Part shown: piece by piece, positions 13,175 to 20,718 of the stretch
How the letters are laid out: each line of letters begins with the position of its first letter
Numbering within the stretch: the stretch's first letter is position 1
Assembly (NCBI GenBank): GCA_003427395.1
Contig: BFEA01000654.1
Span: 703,821 to 724,885 of the forward strand
Reading direction: 5' to 3'
DNA from: Chara braunii
Taxonomy: Eukaryota; Streptophyta; Charophyceae; Charales; Characeae
Length of the DNA stretch: 21,065 nucleotides
The notes under the pieces: model-generated
Databases searched by the model: none
Seen by the model: the letters and a program-made list of their open reading frames with translations, nothing else
What the model was told of the DNA's origin: nothing
Translations under genes and position numbers: made by a program

Positions 13175-13594
13175 GTCCCACTAGCAAAGAGCATCGGATC
13201 TAATGGCTGAATCTGGATGTGTTTTATGCAGAGATGCAGAAAAGCAGTTCAATGTTGATTTCCTGCACCTCTCTACAAACACGTCCAGATTCAGGCATTC
13301 GATCCGATCCGCAGTTCAATCTCGATTTCCTGCACCTATCTACGAACATGTCCCAATTCAGGCATTCGATCCGAACCGCAGTTCAATCTCGATTTCCCGC
13401 ACCTATCTACAAACACGTCCAGATTCAGGCATTCGATCCGATCTGCAGTTCAATCTTGATTTCCTGCACCTATCTACAAACACGTCTAGATTCAGGCATT
13501 CGATCCGATCTGCAGTTCAATCTTGATTTCCTGCACCTATCTACAAACACGTCTAGATTCAGGCATTCGATCCGGTCCTCTTTGCTAGTGGGAC
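13175..13594. mobile_element. Family G element, copy 3, with internal satellite
   Basis: GTCCCACTAGCAAAGAG at 13175-13191 and CTCTTTGCTAGTGGGAC at 13578-13594 are exact inverted repeats. The match continues inward (CGGATC / GATCCG). The left part holds CTGAATCTGGATGTGTTTTA then TGCAGAGATGCAGAAAAGCA. The right part is a tandem array whose unit carries the complementary CTACAAACACGTC.AGATTCAGG. The element therefore began as a hairpin like the copies at 10669 and 11804, and its right arm was amplified. Confidence 0.8.
13245..13579 (+). repeat. 67-bp tandem repeat, five copies
   Basis: CAGTTCAAT starts at 13245, 13312, 13379, 13446 and 13513, exactly 67 bp apart. Each unit runs TTGATTTCCTGCACCT, CTACAAACACGTC, AGATTCAGGCATTCGATCCG. 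The last two copies are nearly identical; the first and third differ at several bases. Because 67 is not a multiple of 3, frames through it shift between copies, so it is not a repeat protein. Repeats are contiguous without spacers, so it is not a CRISPR array. Confidence 0.95.
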
Positions 13595-13961
13595 CACGCC
13601 CCTGCACGACCTCTTCGGAAGCGCTGGTGGTTAATAATAATTTTTAAAATAATTTGAACTTTAAATGAACATCTTGGCCTGCAATCCTGAGGGAGGAGGA
13701 GGAGGTAGCTGCGGCTAGGTTCTTCGCTTGAACGCAAGGCACTGTCACTGTCATCATGACTGTACCGGACCTGAAAGATAGCTCATATACGTTCGCGATC
13801 TGGGTGCAGTAGTTTTGGCTTGCTTCTGCTACTCTCAGTATCACCGGAGCATAAAGAAGTCTAGCTTGTTTGTGTACTTGTAGATAGACCTTTATGTCTT
13901 TTTGGTTTTAGAGTTTTTCTATCTGTTCTTCTGTCTTTTCTTTCCCTCAGAGCATTACTCG
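13595..13961. mobile_element. Decayed family F variant B copy and flanks
   Basis: Between about 13709 and 13815: TAGGTTCTTCGCTTGAACGC, AAGGCACTGTCACTGTCATC, ATGACTGTACCGGACCTGAA, AGATAGCTCATATACGTTCG. This follows the order of 12794-12906 (GAACACAAGGCACC, ATGACTGCATCC, GAAAGATGGCTTGTATAC). The rest of the interval shows no gene; GAGGGAGGAGGAGGAGG lies at 13690. Confidence 0.5.
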
Positions 13962-14076
13962 CACTAGGCCCTCAAAATCGCAAAATCGCAAAATGAGAGG
14001 CCAGATCGAGTCCTTGTGAAGGAAGGACTAGATCTGGCCGCTCATTTTGGGATTTTGCGATTTTGAGGGCCTAGTG
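13962..14076. repeat. 115-bp hairpin, about 54-bp arms
   Basis: The left arm CACTAGGCCCTCAAAATCGC, AAAATCGCAAAATGAGAGGC, CAGATCGAGTCCTT pairs with the right arm AAGGACTAGATCTGGCCGCT, CATTTTGGGATTTTGCGATT, TTGAGGGCCTAGTG. The spacer is about 7 bases (GTGAAGG). Only a few mismatches are visible. A transcript of either strand would form a long stable stem. The outer ACTAGG..CTCGC flank resembles the family E tail. Confidence 0.85.
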
Positions 14077-14227
14077 TATATTAAACTATGTTTACATTTG
14101 GAGAGTAATGGACCGCCTGCCGATGTATCAACGTGGATTGCGATATACAGACTCGGGAAAGAAAAAGGAAAATCTTGTTTCTTCTTTTGCACCACGTGGC
14201 CTACTTTATTTATATCTTGCCTCAACA
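14077..14227. other. Unassigned stretch
   Basis: No gene or recognised repeat is seen; an A/G-rich GGGAAAGAAAAAGGAAAATC lies at 14154. Confidence 0.35.
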
Positions 14228-14315
14228 CCTGAATCTGGGCGTGTTTGTGGAGATGTGCAGAAATCGTGTTGAGTTTCCTCAACCGCACATCTCCACGAAC
14301 ATTTGCACATTCAGG
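14228..14315. mobile_element. 88-bp hairpin related to family G interior
   Basis: CCTGAATCTGGGCGTGTTTG then TGGAGATGTGC (14228-14258) pairs with GCACATCTCCACGAACATTT then GCACATTCAGG (14285-14315). The loop contains GTTGAG..CTCAAC. A partial relative follows at 14372-14425 (CACATCTCCACCAACACGTC, GTTGAGGAAACTCAAC). Confidence 0.75.
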
Positions 14316-14553
14316 CATATTGACAAAAATCAACGCTGCTGCTAGAAGTGGGACTTGGCCCCCATGCCATTTCTGCACATCTCCACCAACACGTCCAGAT
14401 GCAGGCGTTGAGGAAACTCAACGCTGTTAGTGGGATTTGGGCCCAAGGGAAGCGATGTGTTCATAGGAAGAGGGGCAATGCCACAGTGGAACTTTCCTCC
14501 GTTCCCTCCCCCCCCCCCTGCCCCCCTGCCCCCACCTGGAACCATCCTGAAAC

Positions 14554-14779
14554 CACCAGTTCACCTGAAGCTAAGTCGGGCCCCTACCAGGGTACGGGGT
14601 AAGAACGTATGGCTTTGGGCCTGGGTCGGTACTGGACTGTGGAGGCCACTATGGAAAGGCACAGTCGGAGGCACTGGAGCCCCGCCCCTACCAGGGTACG
14701 GGGTAAGAACGTATTGCTTCGGAGGCACTGGAGCCCCGGAAGGTAGCTCTGTTGAAATAGGCTCTCAGGTGAACTGGTG
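14554..14779. mobile_element. 226-bp element with 15-bp exact inverted ends
   Basis: CACCAGTTCACCTGA (14554-14568) is the exact complement of TCAGGTGAACTGGTG (14765-14779). Inside are two direct repeats 104 bp apart: CCCCTACCAGGGTACGGGGT then AAGAACGTAT at 14581 and 14685. CGGAGGCACTGGAGCCCCG also occurs twice (14666, 14720). This suggests a small DNA element with internal duplication. The T tract on the right obscures any target duplication. Confidence 0.6.
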
Positions 14780-14904
14780 TTTTTTTTTTTGGTGGACAGC
14801 TGCATTCCCCATTCTAGTTTCGTCTCTCAAAATTTTGCACCTCTCCGTAGCTACCTGCATACCTCACGCTATCTCGCGACCGTATATAGCGTGTAGGAAT
14901 CCCA

Positions 14905-15050
14905 CATTTATGGGCTGAACGGGGCCATCGTCTATCCACTCTACTCTCTAACCCTCAGCGTCCTGCTAGGTAGAGTACACAGATATAGGTTCCATTTATG
15001 CGTTGAATGGGGCCTCTCCCTAAGCCTATGTCTGTGTCCGCTCTATGCGT
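14905..15050 (+). repeat. Diverged direct repeat pair
   Basis: ACATTTATGGGCTGAACGGG then GCC (about 14905) and CCATTTATGCGTTGAATGGG then GCC (about 14991) are followed by TCTATCCACTCTACTC and TGTGTCCGCTCTATGC. The spacing is about 86 bp. No gene is seen. Confidence 0.5.
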
Positions 15051-15057
15051 CATACTC

Positions 15058-15182
15058 TTAAACCACCAGTACCTACCACATTTTTCGTATGCCCCGGGTT
15101 TGAATGAATCTGGACGGGAGGGGCAGGCTGGTTCGGCTACCACTTTAACGGCCTCTCCAACTGGTAGGTACTGGTGGTTTAA
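15058..15182. mobile_element. 125-bp MITE with 21-bp perfect inverted repeats
   Basis: TTAAACCACCAGTACCTACC(A) at 15058-15078 is exactly complementary to 15162-15182. Both ends finish in TTAA, so it may be flanked by a TTAA target duplication with ACCACCAG termini, as piggyBac-type elements use TTAA. The superfamily is not proven, since TTAA could belong to the repeat itself. The interior is unrelated to the other families apart from a GAATCTGGACGGG phrase. Confidence 0.75.
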
Positions 15183-15469
15183 CTGCCACCGGTAATAGCT
15201 GGGGGAATTGGTACACCTATATCTGTTTTAATTTTGATATTTGTTCAGTTTTTCGCTTTTATCGGATGGCTGGACGCTTGATTTGCCTGAAACAAAATGG
15301 AACCAAATTGAAAAATCTCTCTTGCACGTCCTCCCCCCCCCCTCCTTCATCCCCCCCTCTTTCTCTTTCTCTTTTTTTTCCTTCATTTTTTCAAAAAGGA
15401 CGACAGTGCCCTCGGCATATCATCTTCAACCTTAGCAGCCCCACGTTAATTCTGAGTTATTTACTGCTC
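15183..15469. other. Unassigned, pyrimidine-rich
   Basis: No gene is recognised. C and T runs at 15333-15385 dominate. The short open frames crossing it are of low complexity. Confidence 0.4.
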
Positions 15470-15548
15470 CGACTTGATTGGGATTCGAACTTGGGCCTAT
15501 ATTTCAACACTTCATGGGCCCACCAATTGAGCTGTGGGCCTGTTGGCA
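15470..15548 (-). repeat. tRNA-derived SINE (minus)
   Basis: On the minus strand: GGCCCACAGCTCAATTGGTG (A-box-like CAGCTCAATTGG), GGCCCATGAAGTGTTGAAAT, ATAGGCCCAAGTTCGAATCC (B box GTTCGAATCC), then CAATCAAGTCGGAGCAG. It is the most complete tRNA-like head in the window, with A and B boxes spaced as in a tRNA. It lacks a consistent anticodon arm, so I call it a SINE rather than a tRNA gene. Confidence 0.7.
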
Positions 15549-16436
15549 CATGGTGCATGGTTCATTTCTGTTTCTAGATTATCAAGATAGACTGTCGGAA
15601 TTTGAAGGAGGGGGGGGGGGAGGGAGATGAACAATCGGAAACAGATTATTTGGGTGAATTGCTATTTGTGATGTGTAGGAACCGACTGTTAGGAACCAAG
15701 AAAGACGGTTATTTGTGATCTGCTAGGTCGACGGGGTCCTATTTGCGTACGTAGAGTAAGAGAGATTCGCTGTTGATCTTCATTTTCTATCTACTAGTTC
15801 TTCTTCGTTTGTGCAAGTAAGGACATCTTACCTCGTTGGCCCCAGGTAGGGCCAGAATGGGTGGGTCAGCTACTTGTGAATAATGACCCTCTCTCCTTTC
15901 TTTCTTTTTTTTTTGGAGGGGGGGGGGGGGGTCCTTTTTTTTCGGGGGGGATTTTTTTTTTTTTTTTTTTTAACTTTCAGTTATACAGGGTGGAGAATCA
16001 GAAAAGCAGCGCAGCGAATTTACTAGCCAAAATTGAAATAGTTTGAGTCGTTATAGTTTTTGAGTTATTTTGAGGTGTTATAGTCCTGTGGGGGGGGAAA
16101 GGGAGGAGTAGGGGCGGGCCTTGTTCTGCCATTTGTTGAATGTGAAAATACCGAGTGTATTCTGTGCTGGAAAGGGGCAAGATACATACATAATTTTGAC
16201 ATTGTCGGAGTTGGCGAGTCCCCTAAGGCACACTGGCAGCACTTTGCGTAGGGAGAAAGAAGAGTCCTTTTAAAACTTGTAACGGATCATTGTCAAAATG
16301 TTTAAAAAAAAAAATAAAAAAAAATTGTAACGAACTCGTTGCTCCTGTCAGTACTTAAAAATTCTGTTTTTTTTTTCTGTTTCGTACCATGACATACTTT
16401 TCTGAAAACACTGTCACTCGTGTGTACCTGGACGCA
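15549..16436. other. Unassigned, with G and T tracts
   Basis: No gene is recognised in this stretch of almost 900 bases. It holds G runs (15611-15620, 15917-15932, 16091-16098) and T runs (15903, 15954-15972). GGAACCGACTGTTAGGAACC near 15678 contains a direct GGAACC repeat, and TTATTTG.. occurs around 15645-15715 in several near-copies (GGTTATTTGTGATCTG, GCTATTTGTGATGTG). Confidence 0.4.
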
Positions 16437-16500
16437 GAGAGGTCTAGATACAGTCTGGTAGGAGCGCCGGGGAGAGGTCTAGATACAGTCTGGTAGGAGC
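16437..16500 (+). repeat. 29-bp direct repeat pair
   Basis: GAGAGGTCTAGATACAGTCT then GGTAGGAGC at 16437-16465 is repeated exactly at 16472-16500 (period 35). Confidence 0.95.
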
Positions 16501-16612
16501 ATCGGGTGCATAGCACGGTCTCCAAAGGCCCTGTGGGTAAATCGCCTTATCTTCTTATCTTGTTAGCGCAGTACTTCAGTTCCACGATACCAACCGACAT
16601 AGGGCCTCGCTT

Positions 16613-16706
16613 GACTACTCAGCAAACGTCCAAAATGAAAATGAATCTTTTGCTAGAGTGATGGAAAGATATACGTCACCATATTTTTCGTCTTTTGGAT
16701 AGTGGA
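16613..16706 (-). mobile_element. Repeat C, copy 3 (inverted)
   Basis: GACTACTCAGCAAACGTCCA, AAATGAAAATGAATCTTTTG, CTAGAGTGATGGAAAGATAT, CGTCACCATATTTTTCGTCT. This is the reverse complement of the copies at 5131 and 7414 along its length. Confidence 0.65.
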
Positions 16707-16717
16707 AGGAGGCCCCT

Positions 16718-16938
16718 CTGCACTGTACAGCATTCAACTTTGTATCTGGAGCTGGCAATGCCGCAGTGGTTCTGAAACGTTCAAAATGTTCGATTAGTTG
16801 GAATGAATATTCTCCTTACCACTGTCCAGATTCATGTAGAATGTCGAGTATTGGGGTGCGACCCGTAGTCTCTGTGGCCACCACATCTGTGCACTTTGCG
16901 ACTGCAAAGGGCCTTAGCTACTGCTGTGCAGTGTGAGC
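16718..16938. mobile_element. Possible small element with imperfect inverted ends
   Basis: CACTGTACAGCA at 16721 and TGCTGTGCAGTG at 16924 are inverted repeats with one mismatch. The interior has no recognisable coding region (GGCCACCACATCTGTGCACT, CCAGATTCATGTAGAATG). Evidence is limited to the ends. Confidence 0.35.
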
Positions 16939-17345
16939 TGTCCTATATATGTATATATGACGATACGACAATATAACTATATATATATACCGGTTGGTCT
17001 TGTTCCATTGTTTGGCCTGTGACGGAGGGGGCGGTGCTTGCATGTGGGACTTGTCATCTAGGATTTGTTTATTGCTGTTTCCCCCTGTTTTGTTATATTT
17101 GGCTGTTCCCTTCCTCTTTCTTTGCCTCTTTGCGTTTTGGCTGTGTGCAAGTGGGGCGATATGACACACGTGGGTGGGGGCAGCCACCGCTCAACCTACA
17201 TCCACGTGGGCGGCCTTGTACGCAAGAGGTTTTGAACAGGGGGAGTTGTAAGGAAGAAGATAAAAAAAACAAAAAAAAAATCTTGTTTTCTTTCTGTTTT
17301 TTTTTTTTTTTTTTTTTTTCGCTTTGCACTCTGATAACTTTGTGA
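16930..17345 (+). repeat. Family D, copy 4
   Basis: Landmarks in D order: GGTTGGTCTTGTTCCATTGT, GGCGGTGCTTGCATGTGGGA, TTTTGGCTGTGTGCAAGTGG, CGATATGACACACGTGGGTG, CATCCACGTGGGCGGCCTTG, TACGCAAGAGGTTTTGAACA, then A and T tracts, TTGCACTCTGATAACTTTGT and GACCATATATACAT. It is followed at once by ribozyme-like units, as D is near 3150. Confidence 0.8.
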
Positions 17346-17357
17346 CCATATATACAT

Positions 17358-17445
17358 AGCCCCTCGTTTGTTGTCCTCTTCTCCCTCTCTGCCTACTGTT
17401 TACCGGGATGCTCTGTTTGACTATATATATATATATATATATATA
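17358..17445 (+). repeat. Ribozyme-unit body, copy c (5' part missing)
   Basis: It starts inside the unit at AGCCCCTCGTTTGTTGTCCT and runs through CTCTGCCTACTGTTTACCGG, TGCTCTGTTTGAC and a TA repeat. The hammerhead core (CTGATGA..GAAA) is absent. Confidence 0.7.
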
Positions 17446-17548
17446 GACTCCGACGAAACAGTTTGTCACAGCCCCTCGTTTGTTGTCCTCTTCTCTCTCT
17501 CTGCCTACGGTTTACCGGGCAGTTCTGTTTGTGACGGTATATAGATAT
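17446..17548 (+). ncRNA. Ribozyme-like unit, copy d (core 5' half missing)
   Basis: GACTCCGACGAAACAGTTTG then TCACAGCCCCTCGTTTGTTG. Only the 3' strand of stem II, GAAA, and stem III ACA-GTT-TGT-C remain; CTGATGA is replaced by TATATA. The body ends with hairpin CTGCC-TA-CGGTTTACCG-GGCAG and TGTGACGGTATATA. As it lacks half the core it should be inactive. Confidence 0.65.
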
Positions 17549-18300
17549 ATAGATATATAAGTGGCTTGCTGAAATGGTGTGGAATCATCTTGAATGTGGA
17601 TAAGATGATGAAAAGCTGGAGATGGTAGTGGGTGCCGGATGCTCTCAAACTGACTGGTGGGAATCGTGGGTGCTGTTTTTTTTTTTTCTCTTTTTTCTTT
17701 CCCTTCTCTTTCTTTTCTGTTTTTGAGGCTTTCCTTTTTGTTTTCCTTGTTTGGGCTTTGGTGTGGAGGGGCCAGGGGTGCCAATAGGAGGGTGCCCAGT
17801 TTTGTTTGCTCCTCCTCAGGCCCCTCTTTTCTGTCTACCCTTCTTCTCTTTCTTTTTTAAATTCTAACCCCCCCGACCTGCCAGACACGAGAGGAAGGAA
17901 TCGCAGTCTTTTGTGGTGATGGTTATGGCCACTCCCACGTGAAATTCGACAACCCGATTCCTTATTGCAGTTGTGTTTTGCCCCCCCGGTTTGCCCGGTT
18001 TGTTCTGCCGGAGGCCCTTGTGTGGCGGCTGATTTGTGTTTTTTTTTTGTCTTTACCCCTGTTCCGTGGGACCTGTTTTCAATTGCTTGATTCTTCTCTG
18101 CCCGGATTCCCCATTGCAGCGACTGCTGCGGGCATGGTTATGGCCAGACCCATGTGCGAGTCCACTGCTTGATTCTGCATTTCAGTATTCTTTTTTCTCT
18201 TTCTTCTTTTACCTGTTTCCTGTTTTGAATTGCTTTCTCGGATGTAACATAATTCTTTAATGAAGTTTAATCTAAAAATCCGTTAGATTCTGTTGGGGCC
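17549..18300. other. Unassigned; one weak two-copy motif
   Basis: No gene I can defend. GATGGTTATGGCCACTCCCA then CGTG (17917) and CATGGTTATGGCCAGACCCA then TGTG (18132), and CCGATTCCTTATTGCAG (17955) with CGGATTCCCCATTGCAG (18102), are two similar pairs but in swapped order. T/C tracts before TTGCAG resemble 3' splice sites, but no open frame with conserved protein is visible. Most of the rest is T/C-rich. Confidence 0.35.
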
Positions 18301-18384
18301 GGTCCCACTTACACACCGAGTCTTCATTTCTGGCCGTTGATCTCTGGAATCAAACAAGGGGTTCAAGTCCTGGTAGGTGGGACC
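18301..18384. mobile_element. 84-bp element with inverted ends
   Basis: GGTCCCACTTAC at the left pairs with GTAGGTGGGACC at the right. GGGGTTCAAGTCC inside resembles a B box. The ends resemble those of family G (GGTCCCACTAG). Spacing from the B-box-like motif to the 3' end does not fit a tRNA. Confidence 0.5.
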
Positions 18385-18629
18385 AAGCCCTTGGGGGAAA
18401 AACGAAAATCTGCATTCATCTTTTAGGAAACTTTAAAATAAAATAAAATAACAGATGGCCGCTTGGGTGGTCGAGATATTCGAAACAAAAAGAAGAAGAG
18501 GGGATTTAAAAGAAAGAAAAAAAAAAGAGGGGCATTTTATCATTTTCCAGAGAACGGCAAAGATGATGGTAGGATTGGCAAAGACAGGGCCTCGCTGTGC
18601 CAGTCACGGAATGTGAAAAAAAATAAAAA

Positions 18630-18724
18630 AATGGCGAGTGAATCTTCCCACGTTATGGTTGTGGATACACTTGAAAATGGTGAGTGAATGAATCTTCCCA
18701 CCTTTTGGCTGTGGATACACTTCC
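18630..18724 (+). repeat. Two-copy 46-bp direct repeat
   Basis: TGGCGAGTGAATCTTCCCAC then GTTATGGTTGTGGATACACT at about 18632, repeated from about 18678 as TGGTGAGTGAATGAATCTTC then CCACCTTTTGGCTGTGGATA. A short hairpin ACTCG-TTTGG-CGAGT follows at 18729. Confidence 0.8.
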
Positions 18725-18846
18725 CATTACTCGTTTGGCGAGTAGTGCAGCAGAACCCACACCCACCTCTTCTTCATCCACTTGGTGTGTAGCGAAGCCA
18801 GACCCTTTTGCCTTCCAGACAGAGTGTTTTTAATACTTTTTATGTG

Positions 18847-18917
18847 TACCAGAATCACACTAGGACTTTTCTGGATGAATTTGACCACGATTGTGGCCCA
18901 ATCCTGGATGTATATTA
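18847..18917 (-). repeat. Interspersed repeat family E, copy 3 (inverted)
   Basis: On the minus strand: ATCCAGGATTGGGCCACAAT, CGTGGTCAAATTCATCCAGA, AAAGTCCTAGTGTGATTCTG. The ATTCATCCAGAAAAGTCCTA and GTGTGA match the 12683-12782 copy. Confidence 0.65.
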
Positions 18918-19139
18918 CTGAAATGACGTTCAAAAGTGGGGCCAGAGAGGCCATGTGTTGGGTAAAGCCTTTTCCACGAATCGGGCTGGTGGGCAAAGCT
19001 GCGCCTATTTTCTACTTAGCATTGTACTGTGTTTGGCAGGAGAGGATCAATGCACAGGTTGCCCAGGAATGGACTATGAGGGACTCGCTTGCGCAACACC
19101 ACGACGCCTGTGGGAGATGGTGGAAAGCAGGTTGAGACT
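18918..19139 (+). other. Unassigned, weak open frame, not called as a gene
   Basis: This is one of the few stretches without obvious repeats or low complexity. A frame starting at 18955 stays open through it and on into the 61-bp array, giving LAGEDQCTGCPGMDYEGLAC among other residues. I recognise no family, there is no start context to judge, and the 3' half of the frame is tandem repeat. It could be the edge of an exon or unrelated unique sequence. Confidence 0.2.
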
Positions 19140-19440
19140 GCTCAAAGAACAGGGAGATGTCACTGGCTATGGCTGCGCACCCGAACCACCTATCTCCTTG
19201 GCTGAAAGAACAGGGAGATCTCACTGGCTATGGCTGCGCACCCTAAACTCCTATCTCCTTGGCTGAAAAAACAGGGAGATCTCTTGGGCAATGGCTGCGC
19301 ACCCTAAACTCCTATCTCCTTGGCTGAAAGAACAGGGAGACCTATTGGCTATGGCTGGGCACCCTAAACTCCAATCTCCTTGGCTGAAAGAACAGGGAGA
19401 TCCCACTGGCTAGGGCTGCGCCCAAACCTCGTATCTCCAG
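19140..19440 (+). repeat. 61-bp tandem repeat, five copies
   Basis: GCTGAAAGAACAGGGAGAT or close variants begin at 19140, 19201, 19262, 19323 and 19383. Each has CTGGCTATGGCTGCGCACCC then AAACTCCTATCTCCTTG. GGGAGAT and ATCTCC within a unit are inverted, so each copy can form a weak stem. Copies differ at a few positions; the last is shortened. Confidence 0.93.
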
Positions 19441-19551
19441 AGCTAAATGTAGCTGACCTTGGATCAGTGAAGCTTTGCAATGAAAATCTGGACGATGGAA
19501 ATTGATTCTCACCAGCTGCTACTTGCCTTACGGATATCCCCCGAATAGAAT

Positions 19552-19680
19552 ATACATACATATGAAACTCTGTCGAAACAGTTTGCCACTGCCCCTCCCT
19601 CCTTTGTTGTCCTCTTCTCCCCCTCCCTCCCTCTCTGCCGCTACGGCTTACCATAGGCAGCTCTGTTTGACTATATATAG
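19552..19680 (+). ncRNA. Ribozyme-like unit, copy e (degenerate)
   Basis: TGAAACTCTGTCGAAACAGT then TTGCCACTGCCCCTCC, followed by the body with TTGTTGTCCTCTTCTCC, GCCGCTACGGCTTACC and GGCAGCTCTGTTTGACTATA. CTGATGA is absent and the stem II strand is mutated (CTCTGTC). Confidence 0.6.
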
Positions 19681-19844
19681 CCACCACCCTCTGCTGCCTG
19701 CTGCTACCACAAATGCGTCACCTATCATATTTTCTTTTGCGAGCGAACCCGCAGCATGTGATCTAGCACAACTGAAAGTTGCTCCGCGTGCAACTCTGAT
19801 GACCATATATATATATGACGATATATATGTGACAATATATATAT
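19681..19844. other. Unassigned, ends in repeated ACGATATATA motifs
   Basis: CTCTGCTGCCTGCTGCTACC at 19689, then ACAACTGAAAGTTGCTCCGC, which resembles the centre of family F. GATGACCATATATATATATG, ACGATATATATGTGAC and AATATATATATAT follow, the junction type seen at D and ribozyme units. Confidence 0.4.
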
Positions 19845-19980
19845 ATTACCAGGCAGTTCTATTTGACGATATATGAGTCGGTGAAACTCCGACGAAACAG
19901 TTTGTCACAGCCCCTCGTTTGTTGTCCTCTTCTCTCTCTCTGCCTATGGTTTACCGGGCAGTTCTATTTGACGATATATA
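19845..19980 (+). ncRNA. Ribozyme-like unit, copy f (left arm of inverted pair)
   Basis: A 3' fragment of one unit (CAGGCAGTTCTATTTGACGA) runs into the next: ATATATGAGTCGGTGAAACT then CCGACGAAACAGTTTGTCAC. Stem II GTCGG / CCGAC and GAAA with stem III ACA-GTT-TGT-C are intact, but CTGATGA has become ATATATGA. The body ends CTATGGTTTACCGGGCAGTT and TGACGATATATA. It faces copy g across the 738-bp element. Confidence 0.65.
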
Positions 19981-20718
19981 CAGGGTAACCGGCGTTTGGG
20001 ACGGGCCGAACGCCCGAACCCTTGGGGATGCATTCGGCCGTTCAGGCCGAACGTGGACCCAAAAAAAAAAAGAAAAAAAAAAAGAAGTCATCAAAAAAAT
20101 CTGAAAAAACGATATGTTATGGCGAAAAATAAATTAAAGAAGATTTGCCTGAGCATTACATCCAAATTCCTTACCAAATTTGAATAAACATAAAATACAG
20201 AAAACAAATACTAATAATAAAAATAAATAAAAATAAAAAGAGAATTAAATTTAGTGAGTGCGCGAGCATGTTTTTGACACCGCCATCTTTGGCGATTTTT
20301 TTTTTTTTTTTGGCATAGCTAAATGCCCTGAAAATTTACAGATGTGTACTTCACATAATACAAAACCCACAAAAAAAGTTTCAAAAAATAGTAAAATTGT
20401 TTAGACCCCGAACTAAAGTGAAAACAAAAAGTAATAAGTGAAAAAATACCTGGGCGAGCACGTTTTGACTCCGCCATCTTTGGCGATTTTTAATTCTTAT
20501 TTGGATTAGCCGAAGGACTTGAAAATTTACAGGCATGTACCTCACGTAATAGAGAACTCACAAAAAAAAATTCAGAAAAAAATAATTATTTTTAGGCCCC
20601 GAAATAATTTTTGGCGGGGGCCGAACGCCGTCGGGTTCAGACCCCGTACAGGACCCCGAACGCCCGTCCGTACGGAGGTCTGCTCGGGGACCTCCGTACG
20701 TACGGGCTGGTGACCCTT
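19981..20718. mobile_element. 738-bp non-autonomous DNA-transposon-like element
   Basis: The left end CAGGGTAACCGGCGTT and the right end GGGCTGGTGACCCTT are imperfect inverted repeats (AGGGT-ACC). Subterminal hairpins are strong: CGGGC-CGAAC-GCCCG and TTCGGC-CGTTCAG-GCCGAA on the left; CGTACGGAGGTC..GACCTCCGTACG on the right. The interior is AT-rich and carries an internal direct repeat. CAGGG-type ends occur in several superfamilies such as hAT, so I do not assign one. It lies between TATATA on each side, exactly at the junction of two inverted ribozyme-like units. No transposase is encoded. Confidence 0.65.
20262..20603 (+). repeat. Internal direct repeat, period about 191
   Basis: GCGAGCATGTTTTTGACACC at 20262 and GCGAGCACGTTTTGACTCCG at 20453 head two copies. 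Each has GCCATCTTTGGCG, GAAAATTTACAG, TGTAC.TCAC.TAATA, and AGACCCCGAA or AGGCCCCGAA. CGCCATCTTTGGCG is a short stem in both. Divergence between copies is substantial, so the duplication is older than the ribozyme-unit pair around it. Confidence 0.8.

Noticed and set aside
13245-13579. CRISPR-like regular array
   Set aside because: The 67-bp units are contiguous with no variable spacers, and the window is eukaryotic.
13203-13647. Overlapping frames with SRFRHSIRS-type repeats
   Set aside because: These come from the 67-bp tandem array. The period is not a multiple of 3, and two frames give equally good repeats, as expected for a satellite.
17915-18175. Two exon-like blocks after TTGCAG with pyrimidine tracts
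   Set aside because: T/C tracts and CAG are common throughout this window, the blocks are in swapped order, and no protein family is recognisable.
18301-18384. Possible tRNA gene: paired GGTCCCA / TGGGACC ends and GGTTCAAGTCC
   Set aside because: The B-box-like motif is four bases too far from the 3' end, and the T and anticodon stems do not pair. The ends look like a small inverted-repeat element.
18955-19266. 103-residue frame with several cysteines
   Set aside because: Half lies in the 61-bp array, there is no family match that I can name, and no splice or start evidence. It is kept only as a note.
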